In this document: positions 1 through 31,783 of the stretch, piece after piece | Numbering within the stretch: position 1 is the first letter of the stretch | How the letters are laid out: the number at the start of each line of letters is the position of its first letter | Made by a program: the position numbers and the translations under genes | Source of the DNA: Membranipora membranacea | Taxonomy: Eukaryota > Bryozoa > Gymnolaemata > Cheilostomatida > Membraniporidae | Length of the DNA: 64,000 nt | NCBI GenBank assembly: GCA_914767715.1 | Contig: OU612066.1 | Span: 25,706,283-25,770,282 of the forward strand | Reading direction: 5' to 3' | Notes under the pieces: generated by a model | The model's input: only the letters and a program-made list of their open reading frames with translations | The model's database searches: none | What the model was told of the DNA's origin: nothing

Positions 1-2787
1 CGGGAAATTCTATCTTGTCAGGATAGCCAGCATGGGCTAGGCTTAATTATTCCCGGTCTCCAACTTGTTCTGATGAAAGCATAAGGCTTAACGGCAACCT
101 GCCAGTCGGAAGCGTCTGTTTAAAACAAGGCTACCAGCCAGGCATAAAAATATGTTGTTTATCAACTATACTATGAATTTATTTCGCACTAATTTACTAT
201 CTAACACTAACAGAGAAACTGGACATAATTTGATTAATACGGTGGAAAATAATATGCACATGTTTGGTTTAGTCGGCTAGCAAACATGAAGTGTCAAATT
301 AAAAAAGGGAAGGGAATATTTACAGGCGTATCATTTAAAAAGGTTTATTGTAACGTGTATGAATGATGTATGTATGTATGAATAGAATGTATGAATAGAA
401 TGTGTCCACAGCGTTTAAAATTTATGACAGTCAAAGACTGAAACTCCCCGCAAAAGGACTACTTTATTTCCCAACTTTGAGATCTCACTCACTTCTCAAT
501 GTTCTCTCAAATTAAATTCTAACTGCTCATTTTTTTAGTCAATTCTCAGACTGAAGATATTTAAAGAGAGAACATTCAGGACTAAGATAAATCCCATCCT
601 TCAAGCCCCAACCAACACAAAGCCAGAAGTAAGGAAATGCTGTAGGTAGTCATATGAGCCATGGGATATAAATAAAGGTGACATGAGACCATCGAGTAGC
701 AATAGTGTGTATTGAACAACATCAAATTGATCACGGGAAGCTGCTTAAAACAGATGGAAATAAAAAAACAGGATTGTTGTGAACATTAATCCAGTGATAA
801 CTAAAAAAAATCAATGAGCAGTACCAGGATACCTGTCGATTTCAGTATTAATCCGCTGCTACTGAGGTGACAGGTAGAAATGGTGTTTTCATTCTTATAA
901 TTGATAATGCTATTGCTTCCTCTCAATTAAATGGCATTGTCACCCACAACTAACTGCCTCATATATGCTGTATATGGTGTCCTGCCTAGGTTTATTATAA
1001 AGCGTATGGACTGGTTGTAGGCCTATCCAAATATTGTTTATGCTCTGTTTTGGATGCACATTAATCATATGTAGGTGTTGGTTGTTCTTTTTTTAAGTTC
1101 GGTGTATATGCCTTGAAGCTCCTACCATAAGTTTACATCCATAATCCATATAATAGTTCATCTTCAAGCTCAACTTGTGAAGTGTCACAATATCAATACC
1201 CCGATTGAGTTGTTTAAGGGTAAGTGATATGAGGAAACTTTCAAATGATTGTCTTATGTATACCAACTACGCTTGATTTTCGTTGAGTTACTGAGCCAAT
1301 TGTATTTGTTGGAAGATTAGATAAAGTGTAAACAGATCAACTCTACCCTCACTTCCGCCAAAGTTAAATTTAAACAGTCTAGGTGTAGGTAAAGAAACTT
1401 TAATTGTATCACCTCAACAATTTCACTCTCCAGATGCTGTTAATGTGGCTGGAAGTAAGCCAAAATATGCTGAGGATCGGATCCAATGTTAGCCGGGACA
1501 CCCAGTGGTGACGGCATCACTCCTAGCAACGTAAGTTGAAGTCAAGAGATCATAATTATGAAATTTCCATTGTTAATACAAGTTCAGATTTCACCTCCCT
1601 CACGCTGAGGTCTCTAGATCGGTAAAATTTGTCTCACAATTCTATATGTTCTTAGGTTTCAAGCATTTAGCTTTGTCTTTAGTAGAATATTATTTGAAAT
1701 AACAAACACTGTTCAAAGGGTTACTGTTGTTTCAGTGTGATTATTTTGCATTAAAACGGTCTCTATGCAGCAGTTCTTCTTACATTACAGAGGTGACACA
1801 TAGGGCAGATAGACATGGTTGTACAACCTCATACTGATGTACAAGGGCTGCCACACATATGGCAGCTGGAGCTATTGCTCATGAGGATATGGATTAGAAA
1901 GGATAAAGCTCAGCAGGACCCCGACACAGTAATAAACATTGGTTTGGCTCGACAATTGCATGGAAGATTGTCAAAGGTAAAACAATTTTAGTGTCCAAGC
2001 CGGTCAAATCCAAATCTGCAGCCTTTTAAGAACCAAGGTAGTACATTATCAAAGGGATGAGAACACATGAAAGGCTGAATGGGCCTTGCATTAACGAGTT
2101 GTCCCCTCTCTGAGCTTAAACTTCAGAGAGAAGACAATTCGAATCTAACAAGGTATGAATGAGTACCCACCTTAGTAATTCAGGTAAAGAGGAAGATGAT
2201 TCACATTGGTACAAAAGAAGCGTCTCTGTCATTTTAAGTGGGCACTCCACTCATTCTCGAATATTGAGGTGCTTTGCATTCTTCATTTTTGTGAAAGCCT
2301 TCACTTTCAAACTATAATTTGTCATTCATCATATCAAAATTTGCTCACAAAAATGTGTAGAAATTTGCATGCTTTCTGACTTGTTATTGCCTCCTTGTTA
2401 TAGTTTGTGTCGATGCTGCATCACTAGGAGTGTGAGGATGTCATCGTCACTGTCACACAGATGAAACAATGAGGGCTAAAGATAGAGTTACTCAGCCCCA
2501 GCAGAGAATACTCCTCAGTACTTGCCAGTCGAGTATATCTCATTTGTGACTCGTAAGTATGCATTTATTGTCAAAAGTATCTTATAATGCCATTTTCTTG
2601 AATCCCCAGGCTAAAACTGCATCAAAGAATGTTGTTAATTTCCTTTTCTTTATAAACTAACTTACTTAGTTATTTGATAATTTGGGGCTGTCATTTCCTG
2701 ATATTTGATATGTTGATAGTTAATATTTTTAATGCGTCTTGTCTATTGTGACCAAACTTGTGTCGACCCTTGCAGCTCTTCCTAGTG
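1..2787. other. Non-coding stretch, nothing recognised
   Basis: No ORF with protein-like composition, no splice-bounded exon pair and no RNA gene was recognised on either strand. There is only a short GTAT/GAAT-rich patch near 360-410. It may be intergenic or intronic. Confidence 0.5.
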
Positions 2788-2796
2788 TTTCAACAC

Positions 2797-2884
2797 TAGC
2801 CTTGTCATGCGGCCATGGGTTTTGTTTTTTTAGGGTTGTCCGGTCACCAAACAAACCAAAACCTGTGGCCACATGACAAGGCTA
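2797..2884. mobile_element. 88-bp MITE with 9-bp target duplication
   Basis: The ends are inverted repeats: TAGCCTTGTCATG on the left and CATGACAAGGCTA on the right. The complementarity continues inward through GGCCA and GGTTTTG, so most of the element folds into a hairpin. The 9-mer TTTCAACAC occurs immediately before (2788-2796) and immediately after (2885-2893), as expected for a target-site duplication. A TAG start with an 8-9 bp duplication fits a hAT-like or Mutator-like non-autonomous element. The superfamily is an inference. Confidence 0.7.
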
Positions 2885-2893
2885 TTTCAACAC

Positions 2894-4455
2894 TACTACA
2901 TAAAATTGTGGTAGGGAAAGGGAAACACAAGGGAGAAACGCAATTTCAAATTTAGTTCAGTTGGAAGTTATTAAAACGATTCAACAGAGAGCAAACGAGC
3001 GCAGATATTGCAGCCTAGCCCCTAAGGCAACTGGTATTTCGTCGCCCATGCTTTGGGATGTGGCGAGTGATATGACAACTGATTTTAATCGACCATTTTT
3101 TAAAAATCATAATTCAAAATTACACTGTTATTTCATTATCACAAATCTAAACACTTATCTTAGGCATATCTATATTTTAGGACGAGCCTCTTTCAGGAAA
3201 TGCATTCAGAACTAATCGAGACTAAGCAATGAAGAGTGAACCTCCACCTGACATCAATAGTGAACCTCAGTCCAACTTTCCTCATAAAGTCCTACAATAA
3301 ATAGCGAACAATATCTCCAGCGGTTTGCTAAGAGGTATAAAAAACTACTAAGACTTTCTCTTGTGAATTGTGAGCTTATACGGCTGGTGATAATCATGCT
3401 CTAGCTATTTAGTTATGTTTTTTGTTCTTTGCTCTCATCTATTATTTGAGCTTGATACAAGCCCCTGGAAAATGAGAGTGTGGTGATGGTCGTATTGAAA
3501 TTATCAACAATAGTTACTCTAAACCTGAGTGACAAACACTCATACTGGCTTGTTTTATTCTCTAGATCATGGGATTCTCAGATCATTTATAGCTGGTGCA
3601 GACGAAATTTACTTGGATGGGGACAGCTCTGCCAGCAATAACAAGATAACAATAATATACACTCTGTGGAACATTCTGAGACTAACTTAGAAGACAGTGT
3701 ATTTGGACAACATTTGATGCCTTACGTGAAGATTAACAGCATATGGTGTCTGGCAATTTTTAGCTCTATTGGATATACCTATAGAAGGCAGTAGTTGAGC
3801 TACCAGCAGCGGGGATAAGGAGATAGATATAGATAGTGACAAATCAGAGACACCATATTAGTTCAAGCAAGGAGTTAGAGTTGGTTGAAGCCATGTCAGT
3901 TATAACAATCATAGGTTAGTCCACAACAGCAATTTTCAATCTGATCTTTGATATCTTATTATGATTTAAATCTCCAGCCTCTGACCATATGTAATGTGTG
4001 TTATTTGTATGAGCTAACATGTTATTGGGATAACTATCATTGAGGAATTGTAATCTTATTCTATGTCAAGTTATCTCCACCTAACATGAGAAGGGACAAC
4101 TCTCACTATATGCATGAACATCATTGCATTTTTACATGGTGGAGAGTTCTGATACCAAACAGAAATTTTCTTAAGATAAAGTTTATTAGACTGGTTTGCG
4201 TGGAAAAATAAATGTATGAATATTGACAGGAGAAAGAAATAACGATGAAGTCTGTGAAAAAAAGTTTATAACTTCAACAATTTAGTGTAAGATAAAAATG
4301 ATAGTGCTACGTGTAATACTGTCTGTAAATGGACCGAGAAAAATAATTGGAAGATATTTACAAACTAAACTCAAAGAAAACTAGATAAGAAATTGATGGA
4401 TCTTGAGTGAATGCTAGTTGTCATAAAATTTAAAACACTAATGACTATTATCGTT
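2894..4455. other. Non-coding stretch downstream of the unknown two-exon gene
   Basis: Short ORFs here have no protein-like pattern. The minus-strand gene ending at 4456 would have its 3' UTR in the upper part. A TTTATT (AATAAA on the minus strand) near 4181 could be its polyadenylation signal. Nothing else was recognised. Confidence 0.4.
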
Positions 4456-5830
4456 TTAATCGGTATGGAGTTCACTCTGACTTGAGTGTCTTTGGCGGTG
4501 ATTGTTGAAAGGATTCATAAGTCCTTCGTCCTGTACGTAGGTTTTAATCACCAGGGCGCCATGTGAGTGGCTCACAGCTCTGCCGCCTCTGTTGATTACT
4601 GGGTGCTCTCTTGACAACGCGAGCCAGCTGACCTTAATTCCTGATACTGAGGAAGCTAGTATCTTCTGCTTAATTGATCCTTTGTCAAAATCAAACATCG
4701 CAGGTTTTATTGGAGTTTGCTTCCTTGGTTTCATTTTTTTAGGCTGAGTGTGGCCAAGTGAAACTTGGGTGTTACTACATCTTAGTAGATGATTCACAGA
4801 ATATGCTTCCGATTTCCAGTGCTCTAGATTATTCAGTGTCTGTGTCAGCTTCATAGCTTGAAGCTGTTTGCGATGGTCTGCAACAAAGGCCGCTCTCTCG
4901 GTACTGGTGCTGTGTTTTTCAAAGTCTTCAAAGAAGGCGTCAGCATTTCTTCTCAGATTAATGTAGCAATTCAAATGTGGGGGTTGAAGGCAGGCGGTGC
5001 AGTGGTATAGTCGGTGCTGGCTTTTCTCTTCTGCAGGAAGTATACGCCATGAAACTGTGTTGAAGTAAGCAAGGAATGATATCTTCTCCTTGGTCATGTA
5101 TCTGAAGCTACAATAAAACAACAAAAATGAAATTCTTAGTATTCTAAAGCACACTTATTTAATGTCAGAAGGTAGCTCAATAGTCCAATACATTCTGCTT
5201 GTACTCTGCTGTCAGCTCTAGGGGGGGGGGCAACTCCACAAATGCAAATTAATTGGGTCAAACTTGACTGAAGATTTGAAAATCACCAATGACCATATTT
5301 CCATATCTGATGTAGTTTTATTAGTAGGTTTTAAAATCTAACAGCTCAGAAAACCTATTGAACAAAATAATGAATGATTCTCAGATTGTTTCAATGATTA
5401 TTGAATTAAAAAATATATTTATTTATAAACTTCCAAGAAGAAAACTGTATTTTGATACATCCGTATGCTAGTTACTGAATGATATAAATACCAGTTTGAT
5501 AATAGTGCATTTAATTGAATTTAATTGCATAATATTGCGTAAATATTCATCCAATTAAAGTTACAAAAATTCGGCTATCTAAGGGCTAAATCTGCAGAGG
5601 AAAATACTTTTTGTTCCGTAGTTTTTGGCATTGCTGTTCCATCATACTTACTAGTCATTGATTACTTTGCTCTGAGTAAGTCTGCTCTCTAGATATGGAT
5701 CTTCGTTTATCGTCCTCATCTCCGGGTGATCCCTCATCACAACCTGGTACTCTGCGAGTGATGTGCTTTCATTGTACAGAATTACATGTCCGTATCCACA
5801 TAGGGGTATATACTGGTGATCGCTAGTCAT
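4456..5830 (-). CDS. Two-exon gene of unknown function (276 aa)
   Basis: I do not recognise the family. Exon 1 is 5652-5830, starting ATG ACT AGC GAT and ending GAC TA before a consensus GTAAGT donor. Exon 2 is 4456-5107, after a pyrimidine-rich TTATTGTAG acceptor. The phases fit (TA + C gives Tyr), giving 277 codons including stop. The protein is hydrophilic with no signal peptide or membrane segment. The first half has HPEMRTINEDPYLESRL-type helical text. The middle has a Cys/His cluster (YHCTACLQPPHLNCY) and a helical stretch rich in Lys/Gln. The C-terminus is basic and Ser/His-rich, ending QSELHTD. The clean splice junction across two long open frames argues for a real host gene. Exon 1 as the first coding exon rests only on its ATG. 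Upstream coding exons beyond 5830 are not excluded. Confidence 0.6.
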
Positions 5831-6595
5831 GCTGATGGTTTGTAAGTCTCTCTTGCTCTGAGTCTTCTGGAGAAATGATGCATTTATATAAGTGCGGACT
5901 GGACTTTTGTGACCAATATACTGTATGAGGGGTCTAACAATGTTTACTCAATGAATGAATGAGTGAATGTTGAACAATAGTAGAGGCTATTATATTTGTG
6001 TAACACCTTGATTTCTAATAAACTTTTTGTTATTCTGAGACTACTGAAGTTGTCGGTCTGTCTTGTGGCCTGTATTGTAATATGAGAGATCTCTATACGT
6101 AAGGTCCGTGGTGAGATCTTGAACAGTATCAGAATGGTATTTCCGTGCCTTGTGCTTCTTCGGACAGCAGTGCAAACTGCAAGTGCTCATCAAATAGTTC
6201 ATGAGTGACACAAACACCTGTATTATGGGTATAGTAGTTTGGCCTGCCAGCATGTCATGGAATCGAATTTTGATCGATTGAATTTTTTGTACATAGAAAT
6301 AGCAAAAACCTAAGAGGATGAAATTATTCACAAATTCTGATACTCAACCCTGCCAAGAATGATTAAATTCACGGGTTTCATTAAATTTTCGGAAACTCTT
6401 TCATGGGATCTATCATTGGGAATTCTGCTAAAATCTAATGATAAGCAAATTAATATTTGAAGACGCCCACTTTATTAAATAGTGAACAACTGCAAATAGC
6501 GTTCTTACTTCTTATATGAACTATTTGAACTGAGCACCTAACCCTTTCATTTAGAAGTATCGTCAGCATTCAAATATTTTCATCATGAAAAAAAA
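5831..6595. other. Intergenic or promoter region of the two-exon gene
   Basis: AT-rich with no recognised coding or RNA feature. It would contain the promoter of the minus-strand gene ending at 5830, but no TATA or initiator stands out. Confidence 0.35.
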
Positions 6596-6599
6596 TTGA

Positions 6600-6999
6600 A
6601 TGCTGCATCTAGCTGCATCATGCTGCATCTGCATCGAGCCTTGAGACTAGGGTTAGAAGACATAGACAGCATAGACAATATTGTACAAAAGGGAACCAAA
6701 ACACTGATGTTACAGATGATCCATGATTCCGACCACTTTATAAACAATTTTCTTGAACAATGTCCTTCGGGTCGCTACCGTCATACCAAATACCGAAGCT
6801 CCTGGGGAAGAGACAGCTTCCTAAGATCCATGAGAATAAAGCTCAATGAGTTTTTATAACTATTATTACTTATTTTCTATGTGCATTATTTTAGTAAGCA
6901 TATGCAAGGTTTTCTCAGAATATTAGCAAAGTACTGCAACCTATTTTTCGCAACACCGTATAGTGTTAGTGATAGAATAAAATCAATCAATCAATCGAT
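6600..6999 (+). mobile_element. 5'-truncated LINE 3' end, family with (AATC)n tail
   Basis: The frame ending at 6859 matches the C-terminus of the LINE ORF2 fragment just downstream: shared IHDxxHFINxFLxxCPSGRYRxxKYRxxWGRDSFLR text. A short 3' UTR follows, ending in AATCAATCAATC at about 6978-6998. Only the last ~75 codons survive, so this is a dead-on-arrival copy. The same 3' UTR and tail occur inverted at about 57745-57890. Confidence 0.7.
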
Positions 7000-7822
7000 G
7001 TACAAATAAACATCACATTAAATACGCAGACGACACCTGTATAATTGGATGCATATCAAATCAATCAGATCTTAGTGCCTATCTTGATGAGATTAGTAGA
7101 ATTTCAAAGCAATGTTGTGATTTAAACCTATTGTTAAACGCCTCCAAGACTCAAGAAATGATGTTTTCTACTCAGCTTGTTAGGCCCATTACCCCTACTC
7201 TTATCCTTAACGGCACGGATGTTGATTTTTGTGACAAAGTAAAATACCTTGGTGTTACTGTTGACGATAAACTCCGCTATCATGATCATGTGCAATCCAT
7301 AGTGACTACTGCATCTCAACGCATGTATATTGTGAAAAATTTTGTATACTATAGCTCAAAGCCCCTTTCTCATATGTTATTCAAGAGTTTTATTGTATCC
7401 CTCATCACTTACTGTCTCCCCATACTTTTTACAAGCATCCATGCAAGCGACAAGAAGTGCTTACGCAAAATATTTAAAGATGCCGCCAAGTTAGGGATTG
7501 AGCACCCCGATATAGATGCTCTGGTGGCCAACCGGATCAAGACACTTGGACTACGGTACATACACGATGAAGAGCACTTTATCAATGACTTTCTAACTAA
7601 ATGCCCCTCAGGTCGCTACCGCACCGTTAAATATCGGGGTACATGGGGTAGAGACAGCTTTTTAAGACATCTCATACATACACTTAATAATATACTATTC
7701 TAAAAAACTTTTTATACAACAGAGATCTGATTTTTCCATGTTTTTCTTTCTTGTCAGTATTAACAACGTATTTCGTGACAAATTTTTGTCTATGATAGTA
7801 ATAAATCCATCCATCCATATCA
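7000..7822 (+). mobile_element. 5'-truncated LINE: reverse-transcriptase tail with (ATCC)n
   Basis: It starts abruptly after the tail of the preceding LINE fragment. The open frame carries the RT catalytic YADD near 7022, then the typical thumb text LNASKTQEMMFS, VKYLGVTVDDKL and YCLPILF, and ends at the 7703 stop with WGRDSFLRHL. A short AT-rich 3' UTR runs to ATCCATCCATCC near 7806-7818. It lacks the endonuclease and most of the RT, so it is inactive. It is probably CR1/L2/Rex-like, but the clade is not fixed here. Confidence 0.8.
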
Positions 7823-9828
7823 AAGTTAGTGATTTTCAATGAGCAATTGAAAACACAATTTTTCAGCCTGCAGAGTGTTGATCATGGCAACCTGCTATTG
7901 TGGTCATGGACTTCTAATTATTGACAACTGTTGTTTATTTGTTAGTTTTATTATTTTTTTTCTGTACCAATTTATTGTATTTAAAATAAGTGCACTAAAA
8001 CGGTGAAATAAAATTAGGCAGCGACATGGTCAGATTAGTCCAGGACTAGTGTGGCGACCATCCGATTGTTGGACAACGAAAGCTTCTGTCCCCAGGGCTG
8101 GCCCGGACAAGCAGACCACTTGGCAAGAAGTGAACCACACCCCCACATTGAGGACACCATATAGAAACCTCTATCCAGTGAAAATAGCATAATGTGATGT
8201 TTCTGCTGATGCTTCCACCTGACAATATTTCGGATGCGGAAATCTTTTGTAAACTGGAATGGCGACTTGGGTTCAGTTACCAAATTTTAGCTCATTTTGC
8301 CATATGGGTTACCGAGTGTTTCGATCACGCAGGTAATACCCTTGTTCTTCAGTTTATGTCGTACGGAGGGGGAGAGGAGTTGGGTTACGAGGTTCTTGGT
8401 TCCTACTAGTGTTATGGATGCTCTAATTTAAAACTTGTTCAGTTTTATTACATTAACTCAGATCATTTCTATAACAAATAATTTTACCGATTGCCAATTG
8501 ATTATGTCTGACATTATTCTATGTTAGTTCTGAAGCTCATGGTTCAATCAAAGCCAAAGATTTATATTCCGTTAAAGTTTTGGTGTTATCTGGGAGGGGA
8601 AGGTATTATCTATGGTTTGGTCTACATTTTTATTTCTTGCAATCTATGAACTCGAGTCAATGAGTAAAGCACATCAGCCTATACACCAGCCTACACATCA
8701 GCTATACACAAGGAGGAACAGGATACTCATTCCTATAATCAATTTCAAAAGTTGTCTTTAGGGGACGGGACTAAGCATTCCTAATAGAAGAACTGGTACA
8801 TACAGGCTCGCATACTTGATCAGCTGTAGTTGGGGGAGAGGCGTATTCCTCACAACCAGCTGAAGATAGACAATCCGTCTTATGGAATATTATTTCCTAT
8901 TATACTATAGTAATTCACTCTGTAGGGATTACAAACTATCTTGAGATCTTATCACCATATTAATCATAACATGACAATAGAGTCCTGTGATGTCTGTGAT
9001 TGGTGTCTTAGATCAGCCCAACACATTGACTACAACTACAAACATCAGGCTCCTGAGCTGTCTGTATATATAAATTATCACACCAAAGTGTGGTCTGCCT
9101 TTTCAATGGTGGATTGTCTTCTTGAGGTCTCTTACTACATGGCCGTATTTTAGAAAGAAGGGTAGGGGAGGCCATAATCCTTGAGATCGCAATGTAGCAC
9201 CTTGGGAGCATGATAGAAACTTCTCCTGTGGGGTTTAGGGTAGTGACCCACCCTCCAAAGTATATTATGGAGTAGAAAGCCAAACGGAGCTTTTTCTTAA
9301 GCTGACTCTAAACTTGGAATAATTATTCTATTATAGTGATTGTTATTTATTCCTCCCTGTACTACGGGCCTGTAATAGAAATTTTGTCTCATCAGAGTAA
9401 ATCCGATAACACAAAGAGAGTAACTCAGTTTTCATGAGAGATGAAAAGAGTCTCCCACTACAATAGTATTTATCATGATTGTCTTTATTTGAACTATTAA
9501 TTCATACATCATAATTATAATTATTACAATAAATAAAAGTGGCCCCTTGAAATGTAAAATTGAAAGTTATTATGTAGAAACCAAGATTATTATGTATGTA
9601 AGCGGACACCCAGGGTCTTATTTAAAGGGTGTAAGTGAGATGTAAGATTTAACATCAGAGATACTTAGGCCTAACCATATTATTTCTACTCTGGTAGAAA
9701 ATTAAGCTCCTGTGTTGCGAGGAAGCAAAGTTATTAGTCATAAGGTGTTATTATATTTCATTATGACCATCAGTGCTTGGAAATACTGATGTTGCAGCTC
9801 AGAAATTCATGGTGTAAATTTAACTTAT
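7823..9828. other. Non-coding stretch
   Basis: No convincing ORF on either strand. A segment near 9155-9250 (GGTAGGGGAGGC..AATCCTTGAG) resembles sequence at 14810-14845 and 56545-56580, so it is probably a low-copy interspersed repeat. Confidence 0.35.
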
Positions 9829-9849
9829 TTGCTGAAGATAACCAGGATA

Positions 9850-10085
9850 AGCTGGAAAGATAAGCTAAATTGGTCAGAGCGCCTCCCCTCTAATGCACAA
9901 GTGTTGGAGTTCTTGGGTTCGAATTCCACCGCAGTCTACTCACTACTTGGCTCAATTGATGTCCAAGGTGTGTTCCGACCTGCCCGCAAACTGAGAGCAT
10001 CTTGGAGCTGAATCTGGTGCGCGAGCCCTAGGCAGCTTGTTTTCTCAGTCTTTGGACATGGACAGCACTTGCATTTTTTCTATGG
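9850..10085 (+). repeat. tRNA-derived SINE-like repeat
   Basis: TGGTCAGAGCG at 9871-9881 matches a pol III A box. GGTTCGAATTCC at 9916-9927 matches a B box with one extra base, about 45 bp downstream. The surrounding 70 bp does not fold into an intact tRNA, and a non-tRNA body (CCAAGGTGTGTTCCG...) follows. A SINE is therefore more likely than a tRNA gene. The 3' limit is approximate. Confidence 0.5.
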
Positions 10086-10306
10086 TGCGTACAACACCCA
10101 TTCTTCAACATGGAATACTACACCGATGCATTGATTTTAATTGCAGCTGACAGACTTGAGAAAAACACTGGCAAAGTGGCTTATGGTTGCCAAAAGTCAT
10201 ATGCTTCCTGTGTTACTATATTATAAGTAAGCAAAAAATATTATTATGAGCATTTATTGGAGCAATGGACCTGATGGTATACATCAATTTGATAACCAAC
10301 AAGAAA

Positions 10307-10552
10307 TCAAAGTTGGTACTTGATGATGGCAAATGCTGCTCTAAAACCTTCCTTGTCCTGCTTCATTAGCCGAAATGGCCAATATGTGAATATGCTCACC
10401 AGAGAACAGATAACCACTGCCCATAGCTTCACAACACCGATGGGCGATGTTAAATTATACACCAAGGTTTCTAAATCCTTAGTAGGAATTAATTGATTCA
10501 TTACTATCCCCGGACAAATGGCAATGAAAAATATCCCAATATTCGTTGTCAA
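10307..10552 (-). CDS. Candidate isolated exon with two membrane segments (weak)
   Basis: An open frame runs from a plausible acceptor (TTATATTTGTCAG, exon from about 10552) to the TGA at 10307. It encodes two hydrophobic segments (around IGIFFIAICPGIV and LWAVVICSLVSIF), then a basic tail ending FAIIKYQL. It lies 475 bp past the LOX stop codon and is not part of LOX. The duplicated equivalent near 52748-52830 has frameshifts and stops, so it is not conserved there. It could be the last exon of another gene or chance. Partner exons were not found. Confidence 0.25.
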   Translation of the reverse strand: MTTNIGIFFIAICPGIVMNQLIPTKDLETLVYNLTSPIGVVKLWAVVICSLVSIFTYWPFRLMKQDKEGFRAAFAIIKYQL

Positions 10553-11026
10553 TACTGACAAATATAAAATATAGCAAGAAATATGGGTAAGTGTAAGGGT
10601 ATGATTATAAAGTATATATTATTAGACTGATTAGTAGTTTGATTTTTTTAGGTACATTGTACTAAGAATCAGAAACAGATTCAGTTCCCTGGAAAAGAAA
10701 AAAACAATGCTATTTTTTGGTAGGAGGACATTTCCAAACAAGACGAAACAATGACACAAAAAAAAAAATTTGAATATTTCAAACAACTGACTGAATTAGG
10801 TCAATCCATATCAGTCAGATTGCCTGATGAAAAAGTTCTTTTATAGATAAATGCTGCAGTCAAACTTGCTTAAATTGCTAAATAGCCGTCAAACCATTAA
10901 AAGTTGACACGAGTCGATTTAAATGACTGAAGAAAAACTTATTTTTTATATGTAACAATTGCTGAAGTCAAATTTGCTTTAATTGCTAAACAACTCTTAG
11001 ACCATTGGAAATTGATACGAGTAGTT

Positions 11027-30971
<19,945 letters not shown>

Positions 30972-31638
30972 GATGATTTCTGTTGCTGCTCTTGCGAAGT
31001 CTCCTACAACGAATGAAATAACACTTAGCGGTAACTGCCAGCTTGGGGTAGCTAATAAAATCATTCTTATTCTATCATGAAAAACCCATCGATAAATATT
31101 CCTCCAGTGAGCTGGTTTCTTAAACAAAACCACAATCAATTTCATCTCTTCACAGCTCCTGCTTGTTGTGGATTTGACCAGATGATAGCGTAGTCAAGCT
31201 GTGATTTGAGGCACCCTTTGTCTAATCGAATTCATTGTTAATGAATTTATCTCTCTGTTGCTATGACTTCATTCCATTTTATTATATGGCTAAGGCCCTA
31301 ACTGAGTTCAGAATATAAGTTCATTGTTCAGACGCCGACGGTTATATAATATTTTACTGTATTGCACATTATTATCTCAGCATCAGGGCTGACTCAATTA
31401 AGAGAGTTGTACGCTGGTAATCAACATGTAAAGATGTGTTTTTGGTACTGTGCTGGAGAGGCGAGAATTGTAATAAATATCTAAATCTGCAAAAACAGAC
31501 ACAATTTCAATATCAGCACCGCGTGGCGCAGCAGAGTATCAATATCATATCACTGCTGACAAACCCAAAACAGCCACCTTGTCCTTATGGCGAATTGTAC
31601 ACCCCTGTGATTTATGACCTGACCAATCAGGTGAAAAC

Positions 31639-31782
31639 ATGAAAACCAGTCAACATGGTAATATTAGAGATCATAATCAATTTGGAGGACGCGCCCGTGG
31701 TAGAGGCAGAGGCAGAGGAGGTCGTGGTACACACACTATGGCCAATTCTCAGGTCTCTCAGGAGCCTTCAGATCCAGGTTAG
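31639..31782 (+). CDS. Small RG-rich ORF (47 aa), possible remnant
   Basis: ATG at 31639 opens 47 codons with a GGRARGRGRGRGGRG tract, like an RGG RNA-binding tail, and stops at 31780-31782. The foldback element starts right at its stop. Beyond that element (from about 33808) a further short open frame (INQPSENTNNRHYEEF) reads toward the envelope-like ORF. The pieces may therefore once have been one viral or retroelement gene. This is an inference and the function is unknown. Confidence 0.3.
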   Translation: MKTSQHGNIRDHNQFGGRARGRGRGRGGRGTHTMANSQVSQEPSDPG

Positions 31783-31783
31783 G

